From: Malurus cyaneus samueli
Lineage: Eukaryota; Chordata; Aves; Passeriformes; Maluridae
Assembly: GCA_009741485.1 (NCBI GenBank)
Contig: CM019215.1
Location: 78,989,735-79,053,734, forward strand
Length of the DNA: 64,000 bases
Reading direction: 5' to 3'
Positions 36,700-48,383 of the stretch are shown here, piece after piece (position 1 is the first letter of the stretch; the number at the start of each line of letters is the position of its first letter). Under the pieces are notes generated by a model. The model had not been told where the DNA came from. It worked only from the letters and a program-made list of their open reading frames with translations, and searched no databases. Position numbers and translations under genes: made by a program.

Positions 36700-39600
36700 A
36701 AAAAAAAAAGTGTTTTATCTTGCATCTTGCACCCAAATATGATCCACGGTGTTTTACTGATACATTTTGGAGTTTCTTAGAAATTATATAGAAGTCTGAT
36801 AGGAAAAAAAATAAATAAAACCAAAACACAGAAAAAATAACCCCTGAGTTTTACTTTCAAAATAGATGAATGCATGTGTTAGCATAATTAAAAAAAAAAA
36901 AATGTTAAAAGTCCCAACTTTTACACTCAGCTGCATAATGTTCACAACTTAGGGGTATACTCAACCATTCAGAAATCTGTCTTTCCTTTCATGAACAACT
37001 GAAAATGTTCTGTGTTCAATAGATTAGACTAAGTAAGCAACCCAGTGGCTTTTAATTAAACAAAACAATAATAATTTAGAAAAAAATATACTTCTCAATG
37101 TAATTTGAAAAATCTCTTTTATGGCTACATATAAAAAATCTCAAACAGATTTACCTTTTGTCTAGCTAATTGCAACTCCTGACTTAGATCTGTGTAATCA
37201 GCCTTCCCAGCCAATTACAGAACCCACATTTGAGAAATCCCATTCTCAAAAATCATTTCAATGAAGAGAAGGATTTTTTTAGACACCTAACACACTGTAC
37301 AAGAAACATAATTACATGGTTTCAGAAAAGAACTCTGTGCATTAGAATGATATAAATAGTGACACTAATGCTAGCACTTTTAACACAAAAATCTGTCCTT
37401 AGACAACAGATCATCTCTCCAATACTAACCTGTTTAATTTAATGTCTGGCATATTTTAGTTTTAATGAAGGCTGTAACACATGTATGCCTCTGTTTGACA
37501 TGTTCCTTCTGAAAAAGACACGGATGTTCCTAATATTAGTACTGTTAATTAGTGCCAGCTATTCCAGTCCTTAGCACAGCACTTCAATTGCTGCAGCCTT
37601 CTATACGGTCCCATAAATTTGAGAAGGGTCTCACTGCAAGTCTTATTCTGTAGCATGCCTTAAAAGAAGGAAAATTATGTGGTGGTTGGTATTTTCAAAG
37701 GTTCATAAGGGAATAAATTAGGTGCCTATAAACTGGCATCATGCATAGGAACTCTTTTTACTGTGGCTCTGAAAACAGGTTGCACATGAATTGTAACTTT
37801 TATGTCAAATGATGTATAGAGGGGTGTGTGTTCATGGCAAGAGGTTTGCACACTGGCTGAAGCAGCATGCTGTTTCAGAATGTAAATGTTATTTTTGGTT
37901 TTCAGATGTGAAGCCAAGATGAAAGGATTTAATGTCCTATCAGAGGGACAGCATCTCTAACAATGTAGAACATATCCCACTGTATTGCACTGCAGTGTGA
38001 GCAAAAGTGCTGATGTAAAGGATCCAGGAGCATTATGCTTCTGTTCAGAGATTATGGTGCTATAGCTGAAAATCTATGGAAATCAAAGCAATCAAAATTA
38101 ATGCATCAAAAAGTGTTTAGTGTTGCTATGAGATAGGAACTTTTGATGCTAGTTTCAAGCTCTAATTTGAGAGGTTCAGGACTCTGGTTCTGGTGGTTTT
38201 CTTAGTGTTTTGGGGTTTTTGTCTGTTTTTTCATTTTGTTTTGTTTTCAATGTACACGGATAATGGAAAGCAATAATCTGTTGCAATGAAGTAGCCAGGC
38301 AAACAGTTTTGCATTGAATCATTTCAGGGAGATAGAAAAGGGAGGCACATTTAACATAGCCCAGGTCTGAAAATTCCATTTGGCAAGATGACTGTGTTTC
38401 CAAGGCCATCATGTCAACATCCATTGCTACAGTAGCTGAACTTACTGAGACATATCTGTGGAGTAGATGTGGTCTAGTCTTCTACGAATTGGTAGGAAAT
38501 TGAGTTTAAATGGGTTTGTGGCCAGCTTAAAACTGCATCTCCAATACTTAGACCAATTAGTTGGCAAATATAAAAGTCTCAATAGTGCTATAAAAGTCAC
38601 ACATCTTGCTTATTGCTGCATTTGTACTGCTGGCATCTAATTTCTTCCTATGAAAAATATTTTAGACCAGAACATCATGAAAGATCAGCAGGTGGAGGTC
38701 TAAGGGAGCTCAGCGGAGGTCACAGATTGACAGTGAGTTGACAATGGCTCTCTTCTCACAGGACAGAAATATGAAAAGTATTTATACTTTCCGGAATTAG
38801 CAGCAAACATTAGTTAATTTTACTTGCTGATAACACCTGTGAAATCACAATTCCTTGTAGCACCAAGAGTCAGCTATTGCTTTTTTCATTGTGCTGCCTC
38901 AGCTTTGTGTTGTCTTTAATATGAACCAATTTGCCCTACCAAAAGAAAAAAAAAAAAAAGAAGAAGGGAGAATCTGTTTAGATTGAGAGTTTTTGCAGCT
39001 GAAGAAAATGGATGTGTCAAGTGATTCTTTAGCTAAGTTAGACACTGCTGGATGAAAGATCTCACCTGCTTTTACCTGCTGTATTTTGCATATTCTTGGC
39101 TCTTCCCTAGCACCAGCTCTGGTATCTAACCTCATGAACCAGGGAACAAAAGTAGTAGAAAAGGTATATTGGCCTTGAACAATCATCTTATGAATGAATT
39201 AGTTCTTATCTCTTGTTTTGGTTTCAGAGGAACAAGTAGGAAAGACATAAGACAACATCCCTTATTGGCTGGAAACTGCTGTTTATATATAGTAACGAGA
39301 TAGATGGTCAGATAAATAATAAAATAATTTAAGGTAAAAATAATCATGATCTAAATAAGATTTGCTTTGTTCCATGGCTTTTCTTTTTTAAGTATAAACT
39401 TCATATTCTGCATATTTCTAGCTTTCTAAAGCACCTTTCAACACTGTTATAAAGAGTTCTGCTCTGCCGAGAGCAAAAATTAATTTTACAATAACTTCTA
39501 TATGCCTTCCTAAACAAAAACTACGTACTCATTCCTCAAACAACACTAACAACTCCCAAAAGTGAAAGAAAAAACCCCAAATACTCCAAAATTCTTTGAA

Positions 39601-42600
39601 AATGTCCTGGAAACATTTAGGTTTTCGTAATACTCAACTAAGGAAGGATATTCGATTTTAAACCTTATGGTTTGTAGACTGGATCTGAAACTCTTTTTTT
39701 TTTTTTTTTTTTTTTTTGTTTCATAATACAGACTTGCAAATAGAAAATAAATAAATGCAACTTAAATTGACTAAAATTCTGCATTTTAAAAAAAAAAAAG
39801 ATCTATATACAAGGTTTAAATAAGCTCTTTAGTTATAGAGGTATATGCAAAAGAATATTTGAAAGTTTCCAGTCTAGAATTACCTGCATCATGCTTAGTT
39901 GACAATAGAGATATAGACTATCTATCTTGTACTTGACTTGTAGTAAAAATATTTATTTGAAATGTATCTTTCTCTTAAGCTACTCATCATTCATCTATAT
40001 AGAGTGCACTTAACATGATCTGAAGTTTCTGCCAGTTTTTGCAGTATTTTTTGTCTGTGTTCAGTCAAAGACAGTCATTCATTCAGCTTCTTTTTATAAA
40101 CATCTGAAACCAGGGAAAATATGAAGGGAAAATATAATTATTTCCTGCTGAATTGAAATGAGAGTGCTCCTTTGTGTTTATACAGCATCTGTGATTACAT
40201 GATAACTGAATAACGATTCAACTAGAATGTGTGGTTACTGCATTTGGTTAATTTTCTTTCTTTTTTCTTATTTTTACCATAAATTCTACTTGTTCTTGTA
40301 AGAGCTTCCCATAAAAAATAACAAACTGTTCTTGAAAAATATGGGCTTGGGATTATGTGATGCTGAACACACACAGCTCGCTAATAAAATAATATCAGAG
40401 TGGAGGGCAGTCTTACTTAAATGAAGTAGTAGTTGTGACGATTATAGATTCCCAAGAGATACTATAGAAACATTGAACAATGATAATGAACCTTCTAAGA
40501 GAATCATTGTATAATTGGTGTTTCAGGGTACTGCTGCACTCAAAGACAAACCCATCAGTAATAGATTGATAAGTTATGCATAATACACGTGTTTTATTGC
40601 AAACTCATCTCACTTTTTATCTGAAATGTTCATATATCATATTATCTATTAATTTAATAACATATATATTATTATATTAATATATTATCTTTTTAGTTGA
40701 GAAGGCTGTTATAGACAGGCATCGTTAGTCATGCCTGTATCCTATGTACCTGAGTTAAAATTGGTTATATTTATAATTTGTATATATCATTCTTTTATCA
40801 ACCTCACTTATCAGCTAAAGAAAAACTGATTATTTTATCCTGATTATTTTCAATAAAAAATGGTATAATGGAAAATTTTATGTTCTAAATTTAACCATTT
40901 AAAATATGCTCCTCTATATTTAGATTAATCCTGTCATGTAGAAATCCCAAAATATGTTAGGAGCCATTGGTTAGATCCATAAATTTAGAAAGTAGCAGTT
41001 TGAAGAAATGACTGGTAAATTACATTAGGCATTGTCCTGTCTCTTACTAGAATCAATGAAAAGATTAAGAATTTGTTGTGAAATACTCATCAACTGCATG
41101 CTAAAGAAGCTTAATGAGATAAAACTGGTAAACCTTACTCATTTAAACTAGCAAAGCAAGTACAAAGGGATGTAATAATATTGACCCAGGTGTCAAAAAG
41201 GGATTTACTACATGGGGCATCTCATTGTTAATTTCCCTTTTTAGAATGTTCTTAACTTTATAACCTAAGAAAAATGATTTACACAGTGAGATGTGGTGTT
41301 AGTATTGATTTTATTTTATTCTGGGGATTTTTTTTAGGAATGTTTCACTTGGAAAAAATACTTGAATTGAGTTATACTCATGTAAGTCTTGAAGATGAAA
41401 TGAGTAGATTTTAAATGTGATCAAGGCTGTACTTTTCATTATACATGAAGGGGAAATGAAAAGATTATTCATGATCCATAATATGTATTTAACTTCTCTG
41501 AAGTTTTCAGTGGTTCAGACTAGGTTATGCTTCAAATCCACCAGTTCTTCATTGTGCCCAAGATTGTAACTTACAACTTTGTCATTCCATCAGTTTAAAA
41601 TTTGAACATCGTTTGTAAATTTGCTTCTTCTATTATGTTTTGATTAATCTCTATGGGTCTTCCTAGCCTCCTCTTCTCATTTTTCAAAATTATATTTTAT
41701 GGAATCAATTTACTGTCTAACAAAAACCTCAGGATTCTTCCAGTCAACTACAGTATCATTCAAAAATACAGCTACAGCAGTTATTATCCTCTAATAGTTG
41801 CGAACAGCAGATGATTTTAATGAGCAATTCTATGTTATTGGGTTTTCGAATGTTTTAAACTAACTTTCTCAGTCAACTTTTTAAGCCAATATCAGTGTGA
41901 ACATTTAACATGATAATTTTCATAAAATTCATCTGAAATGACACTGCAGTAAGCTCACTTCAGTGGTTTTGATTACTCCCAGAGCTAACTTAGCTACACA
42001 GCATTTTAGGTTTACCCATAACACTGTTGGATTGGATCTTATTTAGGCGTAGCAGGGCTAATTTATATATAGCTTGATGGCTGCACAAACCAGTGCACAA
42101 ATAAGCATTCATATTTCCCCCAGGCTTGAATAGGTTGTGCTGAAAATCCATGTTGTGGTTTCACTCTTTTTACTACCAAACTAGTTAAACATGACGGAGA
42201 TTTGCTTATTGGTACTGAAAATCACACATTCTGTCAGAGGTGTTGACTTACCATTTTCCCTTGTGTGCTCTAGACATAGTTATTCCAAGAAACAGTCAGT
42301 GACATGCTGAGAAGCGCATAGCATGGTTGCAATTTGAATAACAGATACACACACACAGCTGGAAACATTGGTAACCACGACTCCTCTTCAATTTCTCAAT
42401 CTTGGTGACACTTCCCTGAGCTTTCATAAATATCTGCTGTCATATTTGTTGGACTTGACAAATACCATAAATTTAATAGTTAAGAAAAAAAAAAAAAAAA
42501 AGTGCCTTGAGACAGAAAACTGGGAAGAGTTAAAGAATTGGGTTTTCCTACAGATTTTTGACCTGCTTATCATGATGATATCACTTCTTTTAATGTGTGT

Positions 42601-42630
42601 ATAATGTAACCATATAATAATTTCCAGTCA

Positions 42631-42764
42631 GAAGAGGAAGGGAAGGGAAGGAAGGAGGGAAAGGGAAGGGAAGGGAAGGGAAGGAGGGAAGGGAAGGGAA
42701 GGGAAGGGAAGGGAAGGGAAGGGAGGGAAGGGGAAGGAGGGAAGGAAAGGGAAGGGAAGGGAAT
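42631..42764 (+). repeat. (GGGAA)n pentanucleotide tract
   Basis: About 130 bases of GGGAA/GGAAG units with variants, strongly purine on this strand. It lies directly before the CR1 fragment that follows. Confidence 0.9.
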
Positions 42765-43252
42765 TAGTTTCTACGGACACTATTAGAGAATATCCAAAGG
42801 CGGGCAAAGACGGAGGAGAAGGGCCTTGATGGGAGGCTGCACGAGGAGTGGCTGAGGTCACTTGGTCTGTTCATCCTGGAGAAGAAGAGACTGAAGTGAG
42901 ACCTCATTGTAGTCACAACTTCCTCAGGAGGGAAAGAGGAGGGGCAGGCATGGATCTCTTCTCTGTGGTGTCCAGTGACAGGACCCAGGGGAATGCCTGG
43001 AGTTGTATCAGGAAAAGTTCAGGCTGGATTTTAGAAAAAAGTTCTTCATCCAGAGGGTGGTTGGGCACTGGAAGAGGCTCCCAGGGAAGTGGACATAGCA
43101 CCAAGACCAGCAGAGTTCAAGAAGAGTTTGGTCAATGCTCTCGGGAACAAGGTGCAATTCTTGGGCTGTCTTGGGCAGGGACAGGAGTTGAACTTCAATG
43201 ACCCTTGAGATTCTCTCCCAGCTCAGGATGGTCTATGATTCTGGTTCTGTGA
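42765..43252 (+). mobile_element. CR1 LINE 3' fragment
   Basis: It matches the end of CR1 ORF2 and its 3' UTR. Recognisable pieces are GTGGCTGAGGTCACTTGGTC, CTGGAGAAGAAGAGACTGA, AGAGGAGGGGCAGGCATGG, TTCATCCAGAGGGTGGTTGG and a terminal CTATGATTCTG. It is strongly 5'-truncated and has no working reading frame. It is antisense to CDH9. Confidence 0.9.
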
Positions 43253-44230
43253 CTTGTTTTACAAAATGCTCCAATCTCAAATTACATTTTAAATTCTACA
43301 GCACAGAACAAACTAAAAGGTTTGGGCCTTCTGCCTTAACAACTTGAGACTTAAAGCTTCTGTTTAAGTTGTTTTTTGCAGTTAGGGCATCCAGTTTCTC
43401 ATCTGGAAGAATAGTACAAAAGGACTCCAGGAAGGAATCTATATATGTTCATAATCTTTTTTGCATCTGTATGTACATCCTGACTCTTGAATTAGCATTG
43501 TTATGACTGACTTGAGAAACATAGACTATCTGTTTCCAGAATGGACTGGATTTGGGTCCTACTTCTATTCCAGTTTTAAAAACAAAACTACAAAACTACT
43601 TTTATTCATTCAAATTCAAATGCTAAAAATTCCCATTCCAGTGGATTTTATATTCCTAATGCCAACTAAATATCAAGTAAACAGAGGAAAGAGTAACTGA
43701 CATCCCTTCTTTTGCCTTCATATTAGAAGCCAAAGGACATTTTTTACTCTTTATATCCTTTTTCTCAAGGAGAAAGATATGCACTTGTCTTGAAAGCAAA
43801 ACTCACCTTTACTTATGTCTTTTATGCACATTTCCTCAGCTTAAAGTACATCATGGTACTTATGCTATCATCCTCCTCATTAAATATAAACATTTCATAG
43901 ACTTAATATTTCTCAGGCACTGCCAATGCACTGGATCTCATGTGCTTCTCTTTTATTCATGTGTCTCCATTGACTCTAATAAAGTTGGACTAAGTGATAA
44001 GGTTAAACATGGACATCATACCTTTTTCCCTATCTATTCTCATAGAGTTCCTTCCTTACAAAATATATTTCAAAATAAATATGACAGCTGCACTGCCAAC
44101 ATTTTTCTTTCAGTGATTATCAGCAAAGCAAATTCTGAATGGAAAGGGTTTCTCTATTTTCCATGTATCTTTTAAAGAAGCATCCATCTTTGTGTTGCAC
44201 ATAATAGTGTGTTTGTTTCCTTCTCAGGTT

Positions 44231-44267
44231 TACAAAATATTATTTTATAATTATAAAATATTTTGTA
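44231..44267 (+). repeat. Near-perfect A/T palindrome
   Basis: The left arm TACAAAATATTATTTTATAA faces the right arm TTATAAAATATTTTGTA; the arms pair except for three extra bases in the left arm. It could form a cruciform. Confidence 0.75.
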
Positions 44268-45396
44268 GGTATGTCATAAAATATTTTCTCTTATAAAAGA
44301 AGTAAAAACTAATATTTTACACTATCACATTTATAGAATAAATTCTTACTCTGTTCTACTTCTCAGAGATATTAGCTTCTGGAAATTATTTTGTGAAGAT
44401 GCATATTAATCACAAGGTTCAATGGGTATTTTATTGTCTCTCGTAGCAATGCCATCATCCAGGGCTGATTTTGCAAACCACTACAGTAAATCATCAGAAG
44501 TAAATAACTCTTGAGAATTTATCTGTTAGTTGTTACCCACAGTCTATGGATTTTATGCTTACTTATGAGAGAAACTGTCTCTGTTGTAAGAAAGTGGAGC
44601 ACTTAGGTAATCATGATAAGTTCTGATGAATGTGTGCTGGTGAATATTTTCTATCATTTTATATATTTGAACAAAACTCAGAGAATTATTTTCCTGCTAT
44701 GCTGTATTTCTTACCTTTACTGTAACTCCACATTCTTACATTTCATTGTAGCAGTTATAAATGGGTGTAAGTTTTTAGTCAAAAAGGCAAATATATTTTT
44801 GAAAACAATTGTTTAGAAACAGTGTTCATATATTTGGTATGAAAAGTCCACAACTAAATAAACAATTCATATTTAAAAAAAAAAAAAAAAAACCCACACC
44901 AACAAGAACTATCACTACTGATAACAAAAAGAGAAAAAATGATTTGCAGGAACATATTTTGCATCATTTTGATGTGTTAATTTATTTATATACTTACATG
45001 CTTAAAGTTGTTTGTGTCTAAAGGTACAGAGAGTTTTGGCAAATTAGACGTTAAAATACAAAGATGATGTACTTTATGCAAGTGATATTCTCAGCTGTGA
45101 CAAAACTATGTAGTAACTGATGAGACAACCATGCATGCTGCATTCCTTGATGGTTCCACTGGGCTCAAAAGAGTAAAAAGTAACTTATAGCATGGAAAAA
45201 GGATTAAAAAGTGGATAAAGATGAAACAAATGAATAAAAGCAAAAAACAATTATTTATGAAACATTGCTGGCAACAGAAATTGTTCATGGATATTCAGAG
45301 AAGCCGGTAGCAAGTGCCTCAAATAATAAATTACTTACAAGTTCCAAATCAGCTCAAACCTGTTCGTATTTTACATAAGGAAAAATTTTTACCTAC

Positions 45397-45691
45397 CAAC
45401 TCCAGACATCTCCGGAATGCTGGCGGTGTACATGTCCTTTGTGAATTTTGGTTCATTGTCATTGATATCGTGGATTTTAATGATAAATTCAGACTCTGGC
45501 TCCACTTGTCTTCCAGTTTTTCTGTCTATAGCCTTGGCACGTAGCACATACAGGGACTTCTCTTCTCTGTCCAATTTCTTTGCAGCATGAATATCTCCTG
45601 TATTTTCATCTATAATGAACAGACTGCCAGCCCCATCTCCTGTTAATATGTATTTTAAATTTCCATCTCCTTTATCTTGGTCAGTGTGTAG
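45397..45691 (-). CDS. CDH9: CDH9 exon 3: most of EC1, EC1-EC2 linker and start of EC2
   Basis: 295 bp, the conserved length. The acceptor is CTCTGAAG before 45691, with a poor pyrimidine tract, and the donor GTTG|GTAGGT follows 45397. It starts in phase 0 with [20 protein letters not shown], then [20 protein letters not shown] (LDRE calcium motif), [20 protein letters not shown], the linker [10 protein letters not shown] and [12 protein letters not shown]. It ends in phase 1. The preceding exon, with the adhesive Trp residues of type II cadherins, is not found in the window. Confidence 0.95.
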
Positions 45692-48363
45692 CTTCAGAGA
45701 GGTAGAAAAGAAGAATTTTATAAATATATGTATTGTTATTACAGACCAAATAATTCAGCATGTATGAATAAGAGTGTACAATCTTGACTATAACTGGGGT
45801 CAGTAGTGGTTATCTTCTCTCTCACTGTTGGAAAAATTGAAAATTTTAGGCTCAGTCACACATAAAAAATAACTCCAAACAAACCCATAAAGACATGAGA
45901 AATGTAGAATATTTTGAAATAGTATTTAAAATTAAAAACTTTAAAAAGAATTATATTTCTTTGAACAGTCTGTCCAGAAATTACCAGAATTCTCCTTTTG
46001 GAAAATGATGGCCAGTGAAAACTCTCAGATTTCCATTTGTAAAATAATACTTGCCTTGCCAGTTACTGTTTACTGATAAGATAATTAGTTACCTTGAAAC
46101 AACATACAAGAAGGAGGTTTTGAGGGTTAAAGCTCCTGAACTACACCAAATCACCTACAAATGCTCTGAATTAAGTAATTTACATCTCTACTTGCATTGT
46201 TTTCTGATTTTTTATTTAAGGAACATCTTAACCCAGTTAATTACTTCCTTCTTTCTTGTCCTCTCCACACAGAAGAAATAATTTTCAAGAACGCTGGGAG
46301 GTAAATTTTCAAAGCATAGAGAAAGTTTTAACAGTCTTTTTCCTACTTCGACCTCCTCCTAAGAGTTCAAAACTCTGTCCCTGTGTTAGTTTGCCTTATG
46401 GTACCATTAGGAAAAGGTGTCTAAAACCAAAGTCAAAAAAAGCCATTGAAGCTGACCCAGGCACTAGAAATTCTCACATAATGCTATTCTTCAGAATTCT
46501 ATCCCTCTAATTTCATTTAGAGGGCTCCATAGTTCATTTTTATGAGCTTCTGTAGTATATTTTCCTTAGATAAATCCTTAAAGTCACATCTGGCCACATA
46601 TTGGTGACCTGAGTGCTTCTAAAGCACGGACAGAGAGAATCTTATCCTAGCATGTTTTTGACTTCTCTGAGTACAAAAACACAGTGTATCATAAATCTGA
46701 GAAAATCTTGTTCAGTAGTAAAGGTAATACTTTAGAGAGTCGCTAGAGCAATAAGTTTATATCTTGCCTTTCTGTGTTCCTGCCAGTGTTTACCTCCATG
46801 TTTCATAGCTGCGCCATTGCACATTTTTATAACTCTACCTGAATGAAGAATGATTGCAATAGATTTTGTCCAATTTTTTTTCCTGTATTTTAACACCATA
46901 GTATAATACATAGTGTAATAGTCACCAAATATTATCTGATTATTGCTTTGATCTTCCAGAGCTAAGACTGGATGAGCTGACAATCCAAACAGTTTTAGCA
47001 CTTACTGTAATCAGGGTATATCTGTAATAAATACCAGTGAAAAAGTATTAAGGGTGTATAGTTATCTTTTTTTAGCTAAAAAGAAGTCTAATAAACTAAA
47101 AAAGGCAGATGAGTAGTAGGCTATAAACATAAATATAAATAGTGTAAGCTTGACAGCCTCATTTTGGCAGAATTTATGAGCAACTCTGCTGGTAATCCAG
47201 GTTTTACAATCTCTTGAATGGGATGACAATGAGCAAGTAGTGGGAGCAGTTGTCCTAACAAGTTGTTCTAGTGAAAAAAATGTATCTGTCCATCCCCAAT
47301 GCCTTTTTAACTTTACATAAACATACCCCCCAGATATTAAGTTAATTTATTTTACACAAAGACGTCAGGTATTTCAAAATGTGATGGGTATTTTAAGCTT
47401 CCTGCTTATCTCATGCTTCACCAAATGAAAAATAAAATTTGCAAGCATGGTGCATTTTCAGGCATGTGATTTTCTAGTAATGAAGAGTTCCACCTCCTAT
47501 TACCAATTTACTATTAGAAAGATCACCAGAAGTATGTTTGCAAGCTAACACTTACCCTACACGTGACAATTTCTAATTCCAGTGTATGGGGGTTTTTTGC
47601 ACTTCACAATAGCGGAATCTGCATTACTCTGGGAAGCTATTTTTCAATATCATAGCTTGTGAAAAAGAAAAGGTTCCATTTTAATATTTTAGACTCAATG
47701 AATAAAAACATTATCTCTTGTCTTATAAAAATTAAAGTACTAGTTGTGTAAAATAGAGTAAGAGGAAACCTTCTTCTTACTATATTAGATTTATATAATT
47801 ACAAAATATGCTTTCAAATTATGAGATAGAGTAACTTCAAATAGGATTGTGAAGGTTTACGTAAAATAAGTATACTGATATACATATTTGCAAAGAGACA
47901 CTGAAATATAGTTTTGATCAAGCCTGATGAGTGATAATCTTCTATAAACTGCTTAAATACTTTGAATTTACAATATAAAATACAATTTCAGCTTTTCAAA
48001 TGTTAATTGTTCTACCTAAAGTCTACAGAAAATCACATGCAAAAATGTGGTGTGTTATAATAATTACGCCTTTTTATTGACTAAAACCAAATAATAAGAA
48101 CTGAAAATTTTTCTAATTCATCTTTCCAATTACAATAAATCATTTTACATACAAAATATTTTTTGGAATTTTTTTCATTAGTAAACTGCTTAGGTGTGTG
48201 AAATATGCTCAGATGTTCAGAGTGGAAAAATAGCATTAATACATGTTATCTGAATCTTTGACTGCACTCATTTCCCTCTGCATTTTACAGACTCGGCAGG
48301 TCTGGGAATGCCCACTGGTTACAGAAAGCAAAAAGTGGCTCCTCTTGTTTACTCTACATGACC

Positions 48364-48383
48364 TTTTTTTTTTTTTTTTTTTT
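48364..48383 (+). repeat. Poly(T) run
   Basis: About 20 T, low-complexity intronic sequence. Confidence 0.85.

Larger units (their letters stand above)
25208..45396 (-). other. CDH9 intron 3 (20 kb), non-coding
   Basis: The largest complete intron in the window. It holds a T/C-rich tract (28396-28485), an ORF-like island (32040-32260), a 68-base T run, an assembly duplication with a gap (34270-36699), TA microsatellites, a (GGGAA)n tract abutting a CR1 fragment near 42.6-43.25 kb, and a palindrome at 44231-44267. No further coding exon with cadherin or other recognisable similarity is seen. Confidence 0.8.
470..45691 (-). other. CDH9: Type II classical cadherin gene, probably cadherin-9 (exons 3-12; 5' end outside window)
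   Basis: Ten minus-strand exons join in frame to 713 residues plus stop. The product is a calcium-dependent homophilic adhesion receptor of the plasma membrane, in this family typically neuronal; its tail binds p120 and beta-catenin. Seen in order: most of EC1, linker DINDNEP, EC2, linker DVNDNPP, EC3, degenerate linker DTDEPP, EC4, linker [11 protein letters not shown]5 with a Cys-containing membrane-proximal segment, a transmembrane helix (about residues 535-560 of the visible part), a KRQRKKEP stop-transfer, a [12 protein letters not shown] juxtamembrane motif and a catenin-binding end with SSLES and [16 protein letters not shown]-glycosylation sequons are NIT, NGS, NIT and NFS. Members of the family are about 790 aa, so some 76 residues (signal, prodomain, start of EC1) are missing upstream. 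Family assignment is very secure. The choice of CDH9 over CDH10 or CDH6 rests on remembered tail differences ([11 protein letters not shown]; end GGEDSDRD) and is less so. Confidence 0.9.

Noticed and set aside
42628..42861. Pro/Phe/Leu-rich minus-strand open frame
   Set aside because: It is a translation of the (GGGAA)n microsatellite.
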